From NCBI RefSeq assembly GCF_001436505.1, contig NZ_AYYI01000036.1, positions 1 to 34,730 on the forward strand: DNA of 34,730 bases. The letters run 5' to 3'. The DNA comes from Loigolactobacillus rennini DSM 20253. GTDB taxonomy: Bacteria; Bacillota; Bacilli; Lactobacillales; Lactobacillaceae. Position numbers and translations under genes: made by a program. Under the pieces are notes generated by a model. It saw only the letters and a list, made by a program, of their open reading frames with translations, did no database searches and was not told the origin of the DNA. This document shows, piece by piece, positions 1-6,960 of this stretch (position 1 is its first letter; every line of letters begins with the position of its first letter).

Positions 1-61
1 CCTTTATGGGTTTTTCTGTCCACTAATATGTTCAACTTAAATTTTACAATCTACCAAATAC

Positions 62-90
62 AAAAACTGGTGGTAAAAACTAACCACCAG
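62..90 (-). terminator. Intrinsic terminator after the ynbB-like gene
   Basis: An 8-bp stem (CTGGTGGT with ACCACCAG, 67-90) is followed on the minus strand by five T residues (62-66). It lies about 70 nt past the stop of the PLP enzyme gene and probably ends the minus-strand run. Nothing else recognisable was seen in bases 1-158. Confidence 0.75.
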
Positions 91-158
91 TACAATTAAT
101 TTTTATTCTTTTTTAATAATTAACAATTTAATGCCACAAAATCAAATAACAATTTTGC

Positions 159-1418
159 CTAGCTATCCCTTTCCCCCATCACCGCATTTGCCGCCGCAGT
201 GATGGCGAGTTTGACGTGCTCGTACGTCAAACCGCCTTGCAAGTACAGTGTGTACGGTGGACGCAGTGGACCGTCTGCAGAAAGTTCCACGCTTGCGCCT
301 TGAACAAAGGTGCCAGCTGCCATAATGATTTTATCTTCATAACCTGCCATGTCACTAGGAATGGGGGTGACGAAGGCATCGACTGGTGAAAAGCGTTGAA
401 TTTCTTCTGCAAACTTTGTCATGGCGTTGGCTTCACCAAAGTTTACTGTTTGAATTAAATCAGTCCGCGGGGCATTCCATTTTGGCCGCACGTCTAAGCC
501 TAGTCTTTCTAGTAACGCCGCGGTAAAAACAGCCCCCTTTAATGCTTCACCGACAACGTGTGGGGCTAAGAAAAAGCCTTGGAACATGTTACCTAAGCTA
601 TTTAGCGTTGGTGCTTCTTCTGAACCAATACCTGGTACAGTCAGTGCGTAACCTATTTTTTCCACTAAATCTTGGTTACCGGCAACATAGCCACCTGTGC
701 GCGCTAAACCGCCGCCAGGATTTTTAATTAACGAACCGGCGATTAAATCCGCCCCGACTTCTAAAGGTTCTTTCGTTTCGGAAAATTCGCCGTAGCAATT
801 ATCAACAAAAATCGTGACGTCTGGCGCGACGCGGCGAACAGCTTTAATCATGGTAGCAATTTCTGCGATGGTAAAACTATCTCGATTAGAATAACCTCGG
901 GAGCGTTGAATCGCCACCACCTTAGTTTGTGGGGTGATGTGCGCTGGAATTTCAGATAATGCCACTTTGCCAGCTGCGGTTAATGGAATTTGATCAAACG
1001 TGACCCCAAAGTCTTTTAATGATCCGATCCCATTGCCAGCAAGTCCGATGACTTCTTGCAAAGTATCATAGGGCATTCCAGTTAAATAAAGTAATTGGTC
1101 GCCAGGACGCAGCATGCCAAAAAAGGCAGTACCGATAGCGTGGGTACCAGAAACAAACTGTGGCCGGACTAACGCTGCTTCGCCACCAAAAGCTTGGGCG
1201 TAAATGGCATCCAATTGATCCCGGCCAGCATCATCATAACCATAGCCTGTAGTGCCATTAAAGCTTTCCGCGGCGACTTTTTGGTCGCGAAAAGCCGTTA
1301 GCACTTTACGTTGGTTGGTTAACACTTGCGCACTGATTTGGGCTAAACGGGGTTGAATCTGTTGATCCACTTGGGTGACTAAAGATTGTAATTGTGGTGA
1401 AATTTCATCTGTCATCAT
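159..1418 (-). CDS. ynbB: PLP-dependent Cys/Met-metabolism-like enzyme (YnbB / aluminium resistance family)
   Basis: This 419-residue protein has a fold-type I PLP enzyme layout. A substrate-loop region with SGTHAIGTAFF is near residue 90, and FVDNCYGEF near 205 supplies the aspartate expected to contact the PLP ring nitrogen. SLIKNPGGG near 229-237 holds Lys232, the likely Schiff-base lysine. The family is annotated as methionine gamma-lyase-like or aluminium resistance protein; its real reaction is poorly defined and I do not assign a substrate. An AAAGGA ribosome binding site lies 7 nt before the first of two adjacent ATG codons, supporting the start at 1418. The gene starts 19 nt after the miaA stop and is probably co-transcribed with it. 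In related Firmicutes it often sits between miaA/hfq and glnRA, but the neighbour beyond the window edge is not visible. Confidence 0.85.
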   Translation of the reverse strand: MMTDEISPQLQSLVTQVDQQIQPRLAQISAQVLTNQRKVLTAFRDQKVAAESFNGTTGYGYDDAGRDQLDAIYAQAFGGEAALVRPQFVSGTHAIGTAFFGMLRPGDQLLYLTGMPYDTLQEVIGLAGNGIGSLKDFGVTFDQIPLTAAGKVALSEIPAHITPQTKVVAIQRSRGYSNRDSFTIAEIATMIKAVRRVAPDVTIFVDNCYGEFSETKEPLEVGADLIAGSLIKNPGGGLARTGGYVAGNQDLVEKIGYALTVPGIGSEEAPTLNSLGNMFQGFFLAPHVVGEALKGAVFTAALLERLGLDVRPKWNAPRTDLIQTVNFGEANAMTKFAEEIQRFSPVDAFVTPIPSDMAGYEDKIIMAAGTFVQGASVELSADGPLRPPYTLYLQGGLTYEHVKLAITAAANAVMGERDS

Positions 1419-1437
1419 TGATCATTCCTTTGCTAAA

Positions 1438-2367
1438 TTAATCATTTAAAAATTGCACGACTGTTTGTTCAATCTGCATTAATTGATCTGGTTGGGCCAG
1501 CAAATCAAACCAGTGTGTCGCCATTTGGTTGCGGAAATAGGTTAATTGGCGCTTAGCAAAATGACGGGAATTCTTCTTCACTGTGGTAACAGCCTCTGCC
1601 AAAGTGCATTCCCCTGCAAAATACGGGAAAAATTCTTTGTAACCAATGGCTTTACTGGCCTGTGGAGCTTGCTGGCGCTGTTGGTAAACCATTTTTGCTT
1701 CTGTTAATAAACCTGCAGCCAGCATTTGATCCACCCGCTGGTTAATCCGCGCATACAAGACTGATCGCTGCGTGGTTAAACCGATAACTAAAGGCTGATA
1801 TGCAGGATTATACTGGTCTGTCTGTGCAGAAATCGGTTTGCCAGTGGTTTCAAAAACTTCTAACGCCCGGATCAAACGTCGGCTATCCCCAGGTGAGATT
1901 TTCCGCGCACTGATCGGATCCACTTGGGCCACAGCCTGCTGCAAAGCTTGAATGCCATGTACCACTAAAAAATGCTCCCACTTGGCCCGCAATTTAGGCT
2001 GTGGTGCGCTAGCCGAGCCCCCTAGCTGATACCCGCGCAATAAAGACTGCAGGTAAAAACCGGTGCCACCTACAACGAAAGGTTGGTGTCCGCGTTTAGC
2101 AGTGGCCGTAATTGCTTGAGTGGCTAAGCGTTTAAAGTCCGCGACGGTAAAGGGTTCTGTCAGTTCCCGGACGTTTAACAAATGGTGGCGGATCCCCTGC
2201 TGTTCTTGCGGTAAAATCTTTGCCGTCCCGATATCCAGCTTGCGGTAAACCTGCATAGAATCACCAGAGATCACTTCGCCATTAAAACGATGGGCTAGTT
2301 TTAAGCTTAATGCGGTTTTACCCACTGCTGTGGGACCGACAATTAAAATCAGCTTCTGTTTTGGCAT
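1438..2367 (-). CDS. miaA: tRNA dimethylallyltransferase MiaA
   Basis: MiaA transfers a dimethylallyl group to N6 of A37 in tRNAs that read codons starting with U. The Walker A motif GPTAVGKT is at residues 11-18, followed by GDSMQVYRKLDIGTAK, the VGGTGFYLQSLLRG motif and a C-terminal tRNA-binding part. I chose the ATG at 2367 (309 residues, the usual length), preceded by AGAGGTGACAACC. The in-frame ATG at 2415 would add 16 non-conserved residues and would place a perfect inverted repeat (2393-2425) inside the coding region. The gene lies between the rhodanese-fold gene upstream and the PLP enzyme downstream. Confidence 0.95.
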   Translation of the reverse strand: MPKQKLILIVGPTAVGKTALSLKLAHRFNGEVISGDSMQVYRKLDIGTAKILPQEQQGIRHHLLNVRELTEPFTVADFKRLATQAITATAKRGHQPFVVGGTGFYLQSLLRGYQLGGSASAPQPKLRAKWEHFLVVHGIQALQQAVAQVDPISARKISPGDSRRLIRALEVFETTGKPISAQTDQYNPAYQPLVIGLTTQRSVLYARINQRVDQMLAAGLLTEAKMVYQQRQQAPQASKAIGYKEFFPYFAGECTLAEAVTTVKKNSRHFAKRQLTYFRNQMATHWFDLLAQPDQLMQIEQTVVQFLND

Positions 2368-2392
2368 GGTTGTCACCTCTTCATTTAAACTA

Positions 2393-2425
2393 AAAGGTTG
2401 ACACTGCACTAGCAAGTCAACCTTT
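2393..2425 (-). terminator. Inverted repeat between the rhodanese gene and miaA
   Basis: Two perfect 10-nt arms, AAAGGTTGAC and GTCAACCTTT, enclose a 13-nt loop. On the minus strand the hairpin is followed by TTTTAGTTT, which is only a weak U-tract. It begins 5 nt after the rhodanese stop and ends about 25 nt before the miaA start. It could be a partial terminator, an RNA processing site, or a structure that adjusts miaA expression. Confidence 0.5.
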
Positions 2426-2429
2426 AAAA

Positions 2430-2825
2430 TTAATATTTTTTCCGCTTGGTTTTACCATCCCAAGATTGATAACCGCGTTTCAGCCAAAAAATTTGTTTGT
2501 AGCCCTTCCGGTGCAGCAAAATCGCTGCACGAGTACTAAGCGTCCGGCCTTGATCGTACAAATAAACTGGTAAATCAGGCCGAATTTCATTATACCGCTG
2601 TTTCATTTGTGAATAAGGAATGTTACGCGCACCTAAAATATGACCGGAATCAAAATACTTGGCCTCTCTTAAATCAATAATTTGCGCTTTACGCATCCCT
2701 GCATTAAAGTCTTCTTCTTCTAATTGCGTCCCAACCCGCTTACGTTGGATCATAAAATAAACTTGCTGGCCGACAATGTAAAGTAAAAACGCGACAACAA
2801 TAACCGTCAGAATCGTATTTAACAT
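2430..2825 (-). CDS. Membrane-anchored rhodanese-fold protein without the catalytic cysteine
   Basis: The 131-residue protein has one N-terminal membrane segment (about residues 3-22) followed by a cytoplasmic rhodanese domain. Family landmarks are IIDLREAKYFDSGHILGARNIP and the C-terminal RKGYKQIFWLKRGYQSW. At the catalytic loop, where an active rhodanese has a Cys followed by a small anion-binding loop, this protein reads YLYDQGRTLSTRAA, with Asp at the catalytic position. It is therefore unlikely to transfer sulfur by the usual persulfide route and may be a binding or scaffold protein. GGGAGG lies 10 nt before the ATG. The gene follows glcK by about 30 nt and probably belongs to its operon. 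Confidence 0.85.
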   Translation of the reverse strand: MLNTILTVIVVAFLLYIVGQQVYFMIQRKRVGTQLEEEDFNAGMRKAQIIDLREAKYFDSGHILGARNIPYSQMKQRYNEIRPDLPVYLYDQGRTLSTRAAILLHRKGYKQIFWLKRGYQSWDGKTKRKKY

Positions 2826-2855
2826 GAACCATTAACCTCCCAAATTCCGTTTCGA

Positions 2856-3818
2856 TTAAGCAAAAGCTAACGCTAAGGAACCAGCACCGATCACGCCGGC
2901 TTCATTTCCTAATTCAGCAAGCTTCAGCTTTGTGGTTTCGCGGACTTGTGGGAAAGTATAGTCATCAAAATAAGCCTGAACCTGATTCAATAAGAAAACA
3001 CCTGCTGCGGAAACACCACCGCCAATGACGATAAAAGTTGGATTTAATGTGTTCGCCACATTTCCTAGCGCAATGCCTAAATATTGCGCCACGCGATCAA
3101 CTACCATTTTAGCTAGCGGGTCGCCTGCTTTAGCTAAATCAAAAGTAATTTTAGATGAAATTTCGTTACCATCATCTAACGTTTGTTTCAATTCAGAATC
3201 TCCTGCATACTCTTCGGCCATATCCCGAGCGACGCGCACCACACCAGTTGCTGAAGCAACGGTTTCTAAACAACCGTGCTTACCGCAAGTACACAAGTAA
3301 CCTTTAGGATCAACGGTAATGTGGCCGATTTCACCAGCTGAGCCAGCGGCACCGTGCAATAAATGACCATCAGCGATAATACCGCCACCAACACCGGTGC
3401 CTAAAGTGACAAAGGCCACATTATCATCATTTTCACCGGCGCCTTTCCAACGTTCACCTAATGCAGCGACGTTGGCATCGTTATCAATGGCAAACTTAAT
3501 TCCTGTCCCTGCTTCAATCTCTTGTTTGGCTTGTTGCAAAGTTTTCCAATTTAAATTGTAGGCGCCAATAATGGTCCCTAATTGCCGGTCAACCGTCCCC
3601 GGCGATCCCATACCAATACCCAAAAATTGCTCAGGCACCATTTGGTACAACTTCAAGTGGTGGTTAATTGAAGTTACAATATCAGGAATAATGTGGGCGC
3701 CTTCATCTAAAATATTAGTGTCAATACTCCAGCGTTGTTGAATGGCGCCACTAGTTGTCAAAATGGCAAATTTAGTGGTGGTACCACCTAAGTCAACGCC
3801 GATTAATTTTTTATCCAT
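2856..3818 (-). CDS. glcK: ROK-family glucokinase
   Basis: This kinase phosphorylates glucose with ATP in the cytoplasm and so feeds non-PTS glucose into glycolysis. It has the N-terminal phosphate-binding loop GVDLGGTTTKFA, the GMGSPGTVD motif, FVTLGTGVGGGI, the catalytic-site EIGHI, and the ROK zinc motif CTCGKHGCLE. The length of 320 residues matches Bacillus GlcK. The start is ambiguous: ATG 3818 lies 12 nt after AAAGG, while GTG 3827 overlaps the yqgQ stop as GTGA but is only 3 nt from AAAGG. I prefer the ATG, and the difference is three residues. It is translationally coupled to yqgQ, in the same order as in Bacillus. Confidence 0.93.
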   Translation of the reverse strand: MDKKLIGVDLGGTTTKFAILTTSGAIQQRWSIDTNILDEGAHIIPDIVTSINHHLKLYQMVPEQFLGIGMGSPGTVDRQLGTIIGAYNLNWKTLQQAKQEIEAGTGIKFAIDNDANVAALGERWKGAGENDDNVAFVTLGTGVGGGIIADGHLLHGAAGSAGEIGHITVDPKGYLCTCGKHGCLETVASATGVVRVARDMAEEYAGDSELKQTLDDGNEISSKITFDLAKAGDPLAKMVVDRVAQYLGIALGNVANTLNPTFIVIGGGVSAAGVFLLNQVQAYFDDYTFPQVRETTKLKLAELGNEAGVIGAGSLALAFA

Positions 3819-3823
3819 CGTTA

Positions 3824-4048
3824 TCACTTGCCTTTATCTTGTTTTTGTTGTTCCCGCCGCTGCTCAATTTCATGTTCGCGACGTAAAATCATTTTTGCCT
3901 GTAAATAAGGCTTGTGTGCCACCACACCAGCTTGGTAAAGGTGGTCAAGCTCAATTGCCATCAATTCAATGTCCCATAGTCGTTTTCCGACATAGACAAA
4001 AATATTGTAACGCTTTAGTAACTGCTGTACATCATATAAAGTCCGCAT
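3824..4048 (-). CDS. yqgQ: YqgQ family protein (DUF910)
   Basis: A small cytoplasmic protein of 74 residues beginning MRTLYDVQQLLKRYNIF, which is typical of YqgQ. The family folds as a small helical bundle thought to bind single-stranded nucleic acid; its cellular role is not established. The C-terminus is highly charged (REHEIEQRREQQKQ). I chose ATG 4048, with GGA 9 nt upstream, because the in-frame ATG at 4066 is only 2 nt from its AAGG and adds six non-family residues. It lies between gluP and glcK, the conserved Firmicute order. Confidence 0.85.
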   Translation of the reverse strand: MRTLYDVQQLLKRYNIFVYVGKRLWDIELMAIELDHLYQAGVVAHKPYLQAKMILRREHEIEQRREQQKQDKGK

Positions 4049-4078
4049 ACTATCTAGTCCTATCATAACCTTGAAACA

Positions 4079-4750
4079 TTATCGTGTAAAACCTAAATAC
4101 AGGAAAAAGGCGGTTGCACCGACTAACACGATGAACGCCCCACAGCGCCGCCAACGACCAATGCTGCGTAAGTTAGGGACTCCCACTAAGTTAGCCACTA
4201 AAAAACCGCCGAGCAGTCCGCCTAAATGACCAGCTAAATCAATTCCGGGAATGAAAAGATCAAACCCAAGATTCAATAAAATAAATAACGCAAATTGCCG
4301 CCCCACTGCACGGATCGCAACATTATTGCGGAATGTTTCCATCAACATGAAAAAGGCACCAAATAGCCCAAAAAGCGCTGTGCTAGCACCAACTGAAATG
4401 CCTTGATTAAAGACAAAACTGGCAATATTGCCGGTTATGCCACTTAACAAATAGATTACAGTAAAGCGCCAATGACCAAATAAATCTTCAATCTGCATGC
4501 CAATAAAATATAGCGTAATCGAATTCACCGCGATGTGGGTTAACCCACTGTGCAAAAACATGGGTGTGATCAGTCGCCACCACTGACCTTGTTGAATTAA
4601 GAAATTAACTTTGGCACCGAAGAAAACCAACACATTGCCGTTTTCACTGCCGCCAAATAACGTTAATACTAAATAAACCAGTAATTGTAACCCGAGGAAA
4701 AAATACATCATGTACGGGCCGCTACGCCATTGTCTGATTTTACGTTGCAT
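4079..4750 (-). CDS. gluP: Rhomboid intramembrane serine protease GluP
   Basis: A polytopic membrane protease of 223 residues with about six or seven transmembrane helices. The catalytic serine is in GASTALFG, and the partner histidine is in AGHLGGLLGG two helices later. The conserved HSGLTHIAVNSITLYFIG lies before them. Rhomboids cut substrate membrane segments inside the bilayer; the substrate here is unknown. The Bacillus homologue has an extra soluble N-terminal domain and TPR repeats, and this one has neither, so it is a minimal form. ATG 4750 is chosen because AGGTGAGG precedes it by 5 nt. The yqgN stop is 7 nt upstream, so the genes are co-transcribed. Confidence 0.9.
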   Translation of the reverse strand: MQRKIRQWRSGPYMMYFFLGLQLLVYLVLTLFGGSENGNVLVFFGAKVNFLIQQGQWWRLITPMFLHSGLTHIAVNSITLYFIGMQIEDLFGHWRFTVIYLLSGITGNIASFVFNQGISVGASTALFGLFGAFFMLMETFRNNVAIRAVGRQFALFILLNLGFDLFIPGIDLAGHLGGLLGGFLVANLVGVPNLRSIGRWRRCGAFIVLVGATAFFLYLGFTR

Positions 4751-4757
4751 TCGCACC

Positions 4758-5315
4758 TCACCTATCTACGGTTAGCAATTGATCAATAACCCTATCAAAC
4801 GGTGCCACTGGCCAAGTTGCTGTGGTAAAATACTGCCCGCTAAGCGCTAAGCTAACTGTCTTTTGCGGATGTTGACTTAAGAAGCGGTCATAGTAGCCGC
4901 CACCAAAGCCTAATCGTTGCCGAGCCGCTGAAAAGGCTAATCCGGGGACTAACATTAAATCAAACTGCGTCCGGACTTGTGTTGGCTGATACGGGGGTTC
5001 CAATAAGCCAAACTTGCTTTTTGTCAATGGTGTTGTGGCGGTATAAGGTAAAAAGGCCAACTGCCGTTTAGGCATCACTCTCGGAACATACACTTGCTTG
5101 CCCGCCTGCCAAGCTGCCTGGATTACCGGTTGCACATCAATTTCCAGTGGCTGACTTAGCGTTAAGGCGACCGTCCGAGCTTGTTGCCATTGAAGCAACG
5201 CAAAAAATTGCTGGTAGAGCTGTTGTTGAGCCTGCTGCTTTGCAGGTTGTTGCTGATAAGCCTGCAGCCATTGAATCACTTGCTGCCGCACGGCTTGTTT
5301 CGCCAGTTTTGCCAT
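4758..5315 (-). CDS. yqgN: 5-formyltetrahydrofolate cyclo-ligase
   Basis: This enzyme uses ATP to convert 5-formyl-THF into 5,10-methenyl-THF, salvaging a storage folate for one-carbon metabolism. The family signature LGFGGGYYDRFL is near the C-terminus, and LPYTATTPLTKSKFGLLEPP contains the usual substrate-contact region. The protein is 185 residues from ATG 5315, which is 8 nt after AGGAAGG; the GTG at 5324 directly abuts that site and is rejected. The N-terminal third is unusually rich in Gln and Ala. The gene is first in the yqgN-gluP-yqgQ-glcK block and lies downstream of rpmG. Confidence 0.9.
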   Translation of the reverse strand: MAKLAKQAVRQQVIQWLQAYQQQPAKQQAQQQLYQQFFALLQWQQARTVALTLSQPLEIDVQPVIQAAWQAGKQVYVPRVMPKRQLAFLPYTATTPLTKSKFGLLEPPYQPTQVRTQFDLMLVPGLAFSAARQRLGFGGGYYDRFLSQHPQKTVSLALSGQYFTTATWPVAPFDRVIDQLLTVDR

Positions 5316-5330
5316 TGGAGACACCTTCCT

Positions 5331-5357
5331 AAAAAAATAAGCCCGGGGATTATCCCG
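5331..5357 (-). terminator. Possible terminator between rpmG and yqgN
   Basis: A short GC stem (CGGG with CCCG, 5344-5357) is followed on the minus strand by GGCTTA and then seven T residues. The U-tract is 6 nt from the stem, so it is a weak candidate that may allow read-through into yqgN. Confidence 0.4.
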
Positions 5358-5424
5358 AACTCACTTGTTCATCTCAATCGACACCAAAACGACTGCGGCA
5401 GCACCACAGTTCATTCTAGCGTGC

Positions 5425-5574
5425 TTACTTAGTTTCGCGATGTAACGTAACTTTCCGTTCGTTTGGGCAATATTTATTTAATTCCAACCGATCAGGATTG
5501 TTACGGCGATTTTTGCTCGTTAAGTAATTGCGATGATGGCAACTTGTGCATTCCATCGTAATGTTGACACGCAT
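5425..5574 (-). CDS. rpmG: 50S ribosomal protein L33
   Basis: A 49-codon gene. The protein starts [19 protein letters not shown] and ends [16 protein letters not shown], a clear L33. The first zinc pair is present (CTSC), but the second pair keeps only one cysteine (YCPNE). This is therefore the partly degenerate rather than the full four-cysteine paralogue; lactobacilli often carry more than one rpmG, used under different zinc supply. GGGAGG lies 8 nt before the ATG. No clear -35/-10 pair was found upstream. Confidence 0.93.
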   Translation of the reverse strand: MRVNITMECTSCHHRNYLTSKNRRNNPDRLELNKYCPNERKVTLHRETK

Positions 5575-5735
5575 ATTAAAATCCTCCCTGATGTTCAAAG
5601 TTTAAATTTTTCGACCTTCGTCTCAAACGAGTATTAGTTTATCATTTTTTAACCGCGCTGGCTAGTCCTTTTGCAAAATAATGTTAAGTCTTTTTGCTTG
5701 ACAGGGAACAATCACGGTAAATCTAAAGTTATTAT

Positions 5736-5741
5736 TATAAT
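5736..5741 (+). promoter_or_regulatory. Candidate -10 box for the SMR gene
   Basis: TATAAT stands in an AT-rich stretch 120 nt before the SMR start. No good -35 is at the right distance; a TTGACA at 5698-5703 is too far upstream. Low confidence. Confidence 0.25.
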
Positions 5742-5861
5742 TCTCTCATAATTTTCACAATTCATTGCACCAAATTAATGCATGTTAAATTATTGTCGTA
5801 TTTTAAGTTGTCCTCAACTGCAAAGTGGCTTAAAATCGTCTTCAGAAAGAAGGTTAGCACT

Positions 5862-6191
5862 TTGGCAGGTTACATTTATTTAGGCATTGCCATTATTGGC
5901 GAATTGTTAGGTACGAATTTATTAAAACTATCAGTGGGCTTCACCCGGCTTTTTCCCACGCTGGGCACGTTGTTGGCTTACGGCTTTTGCTTTTATTTTC
6001 TATCACTCTCCATTAAAACCGTCCCGCTGAATTTAGCTTACGCCAGTTGGGCTGGCTTAGGCTTGATTTTCACCACCATCATTTCAATTTTTCTTTGGCG
6101 CGAGCCTTTGAATGCCATTGGCATTTTAGGTCTCGGCTTAATTGTCGTAGGTGTGGTATTGCTAGATGGTTTTGGGACACCAGGTCATTAG
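5862..6191 (+). CDS. Small multidrug resistance (SMR) family transporter
   Basis: A 109-residue protein with four transmembrane helices. SMR proteins act as dimers that export small cations (quaternary ammonium or guanidinium compounds) in exchange for protons. I chose TTG 5862, 7 nt after AAGAAGG. This start puts the essential membrane glutamate (GELLGT) at residue 14, as in EmrE. LNLAYASWAGLG holds the conserved helix-3 tryptophan and glycine packing motif. An ATG at 5778 would add 28 basic residues with no ribosome binding site. It stands alone rather than as the paired two-gene form. The substrate cannot be read from the sequence; a guanidinium exporter is as likely as a drug pump. Confidence 0.8.
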   Translation: MAGYIYLGIAIIGELLGTNLLKLSVGFTRLFPTLGTLLAYGFCFYFLSLSIKTVPLNLAYASWAGLGLIFTTIISIFLWREPLNAIGILGLGLIVVGVVLLDGFGTPGH

Positions 6192-6275
6192 TTAAGTTTA
6201 GCTGTGTCCCTTTCATTTCAACTTGTAGTCAGTTATGATAGTGCGTAAGCCTTATTTAATTGGAGCGATTAATTT

Positions 6276-6905
6276 ATGAAGCGTCCCGACAAAAAACATC
6301 AAGTGTTGGTCATTTTAGTGCTAACAGCAGCTTTATTAGGTATCAGTGCCCATTATTTAAGCATTAACTTACCCCAGCAACACCATGATGAAGTGGCAAC
6401 TGCGAAGACTAAAACACAGCGAACCAGCGTTAAAAAAGCAGTGACACCACAGAAAAAGCAAGCGACCATCGATTGGCGGGCACCCTCGGAAACTAAGCCC
6501 TATCCAGATTTAAAGCAACATTCCCACGTTACGCTAGAAGTTGCTCAGGGCAAACAGCGGGTTTACGTCAAGGATGGCAAAACCACACTGTACACCATGT
6601 ATGCCTCTACCGGCATTAAACACACCACGCCAAATGGTAAATTCGCGATCCAGGCTGAACGGGGTAAAAGCTTTTATAATAAGAAGCTCAAGGAAGGCGC
6701 AAATTATTGGACGTCCTGGTCCGGTCATGGCGTTTATTTATTCCACAGTGTTCCAACGACTGCTAAAGGCCACTATAAAGCCAAGGAAGCTGAAAAATTA
6801 GGTACTAAAGCTTCGCATGGCTGTGTCCGCCTCACCATTCCAGATGCCAAGTGGATTAACCAGCACATCCCCTACGGTACCAAAGTGATCGTTCATGATC
6901 CGTAA
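6276..6905 (+). CDS. L,D-transpeptidase (YkuD domain), membrane-anchored
   Basis: A 209-residue envelope enzyme with an N-terminal membrane anchor (about residues 9-29), a linker rich in Lys, Thr and Gln (35-65), and a C-terminal YkuD domain. The catalytic signature SHGCVRL spans 180-186 with nucleophile Cys183, and the partner histidine is in HGVYLFHSVP near 151-160. Such enzymes make 3-3 peptidoglycan cross-links or attach other groups to stem peptides outside the membrane. GGAG lies 10 nt before the ATG. The gene is convergent with the penicillin-binding protein gene and shares a terminator with it. Confidence 0.9.
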   Translation: MKRPDKKHQVLVILVLTAALLGISAHYLSINLPQQHHDEVATAKTKTQRTSVKKAVTPQKKQATIDWRAPSETKPYPDLKQHSHVTLEVAQGKQRVYVKDGKTTLYTMYASTGIKHTTPNGKFAIQAERGKSFYNKKLKEGANYWTSWSGHGVYLFHSVPTTAKGHYKAKEAEKLGTKASHGCVRLTIPDAKWINQHIPYGTKVIVHDP

Positions 6906-6911
6906 AGAAAA

Positions 6912-6949
6912 AACAAAAGGAACATGCAATTAATTGCGTGTTCCTTTTT
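6912..6949 (+). terminator. Bidirectional terminator between the transpeptidase and PBP genes
   Basis: AAAAGGAACA and TGTTCCTTTT form a long stem that continues into TGCAAT/ATTGCG. It has T-runs on both sides when read from either strand, so it can end both convergent transcripts. Confidence 0.85.
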
Positions 6950-6960
6950 GATTACTTATT

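Noticed and set aside
542-727. Antisense reading frames inside real genes (for example 542-727, 3025-3300, 8728-8958, 19428-19679)
   Set aside because: They lie opposite well-supported genes, have no ribosome binding sites and no recognisable domains.
5778-5861. Longer N-terminus for the SMR transporter from ATG 5778
   Set aside because: It would add 28 basic residues without a ribosome binding site, and the key glutamate would no longer be at position 14.
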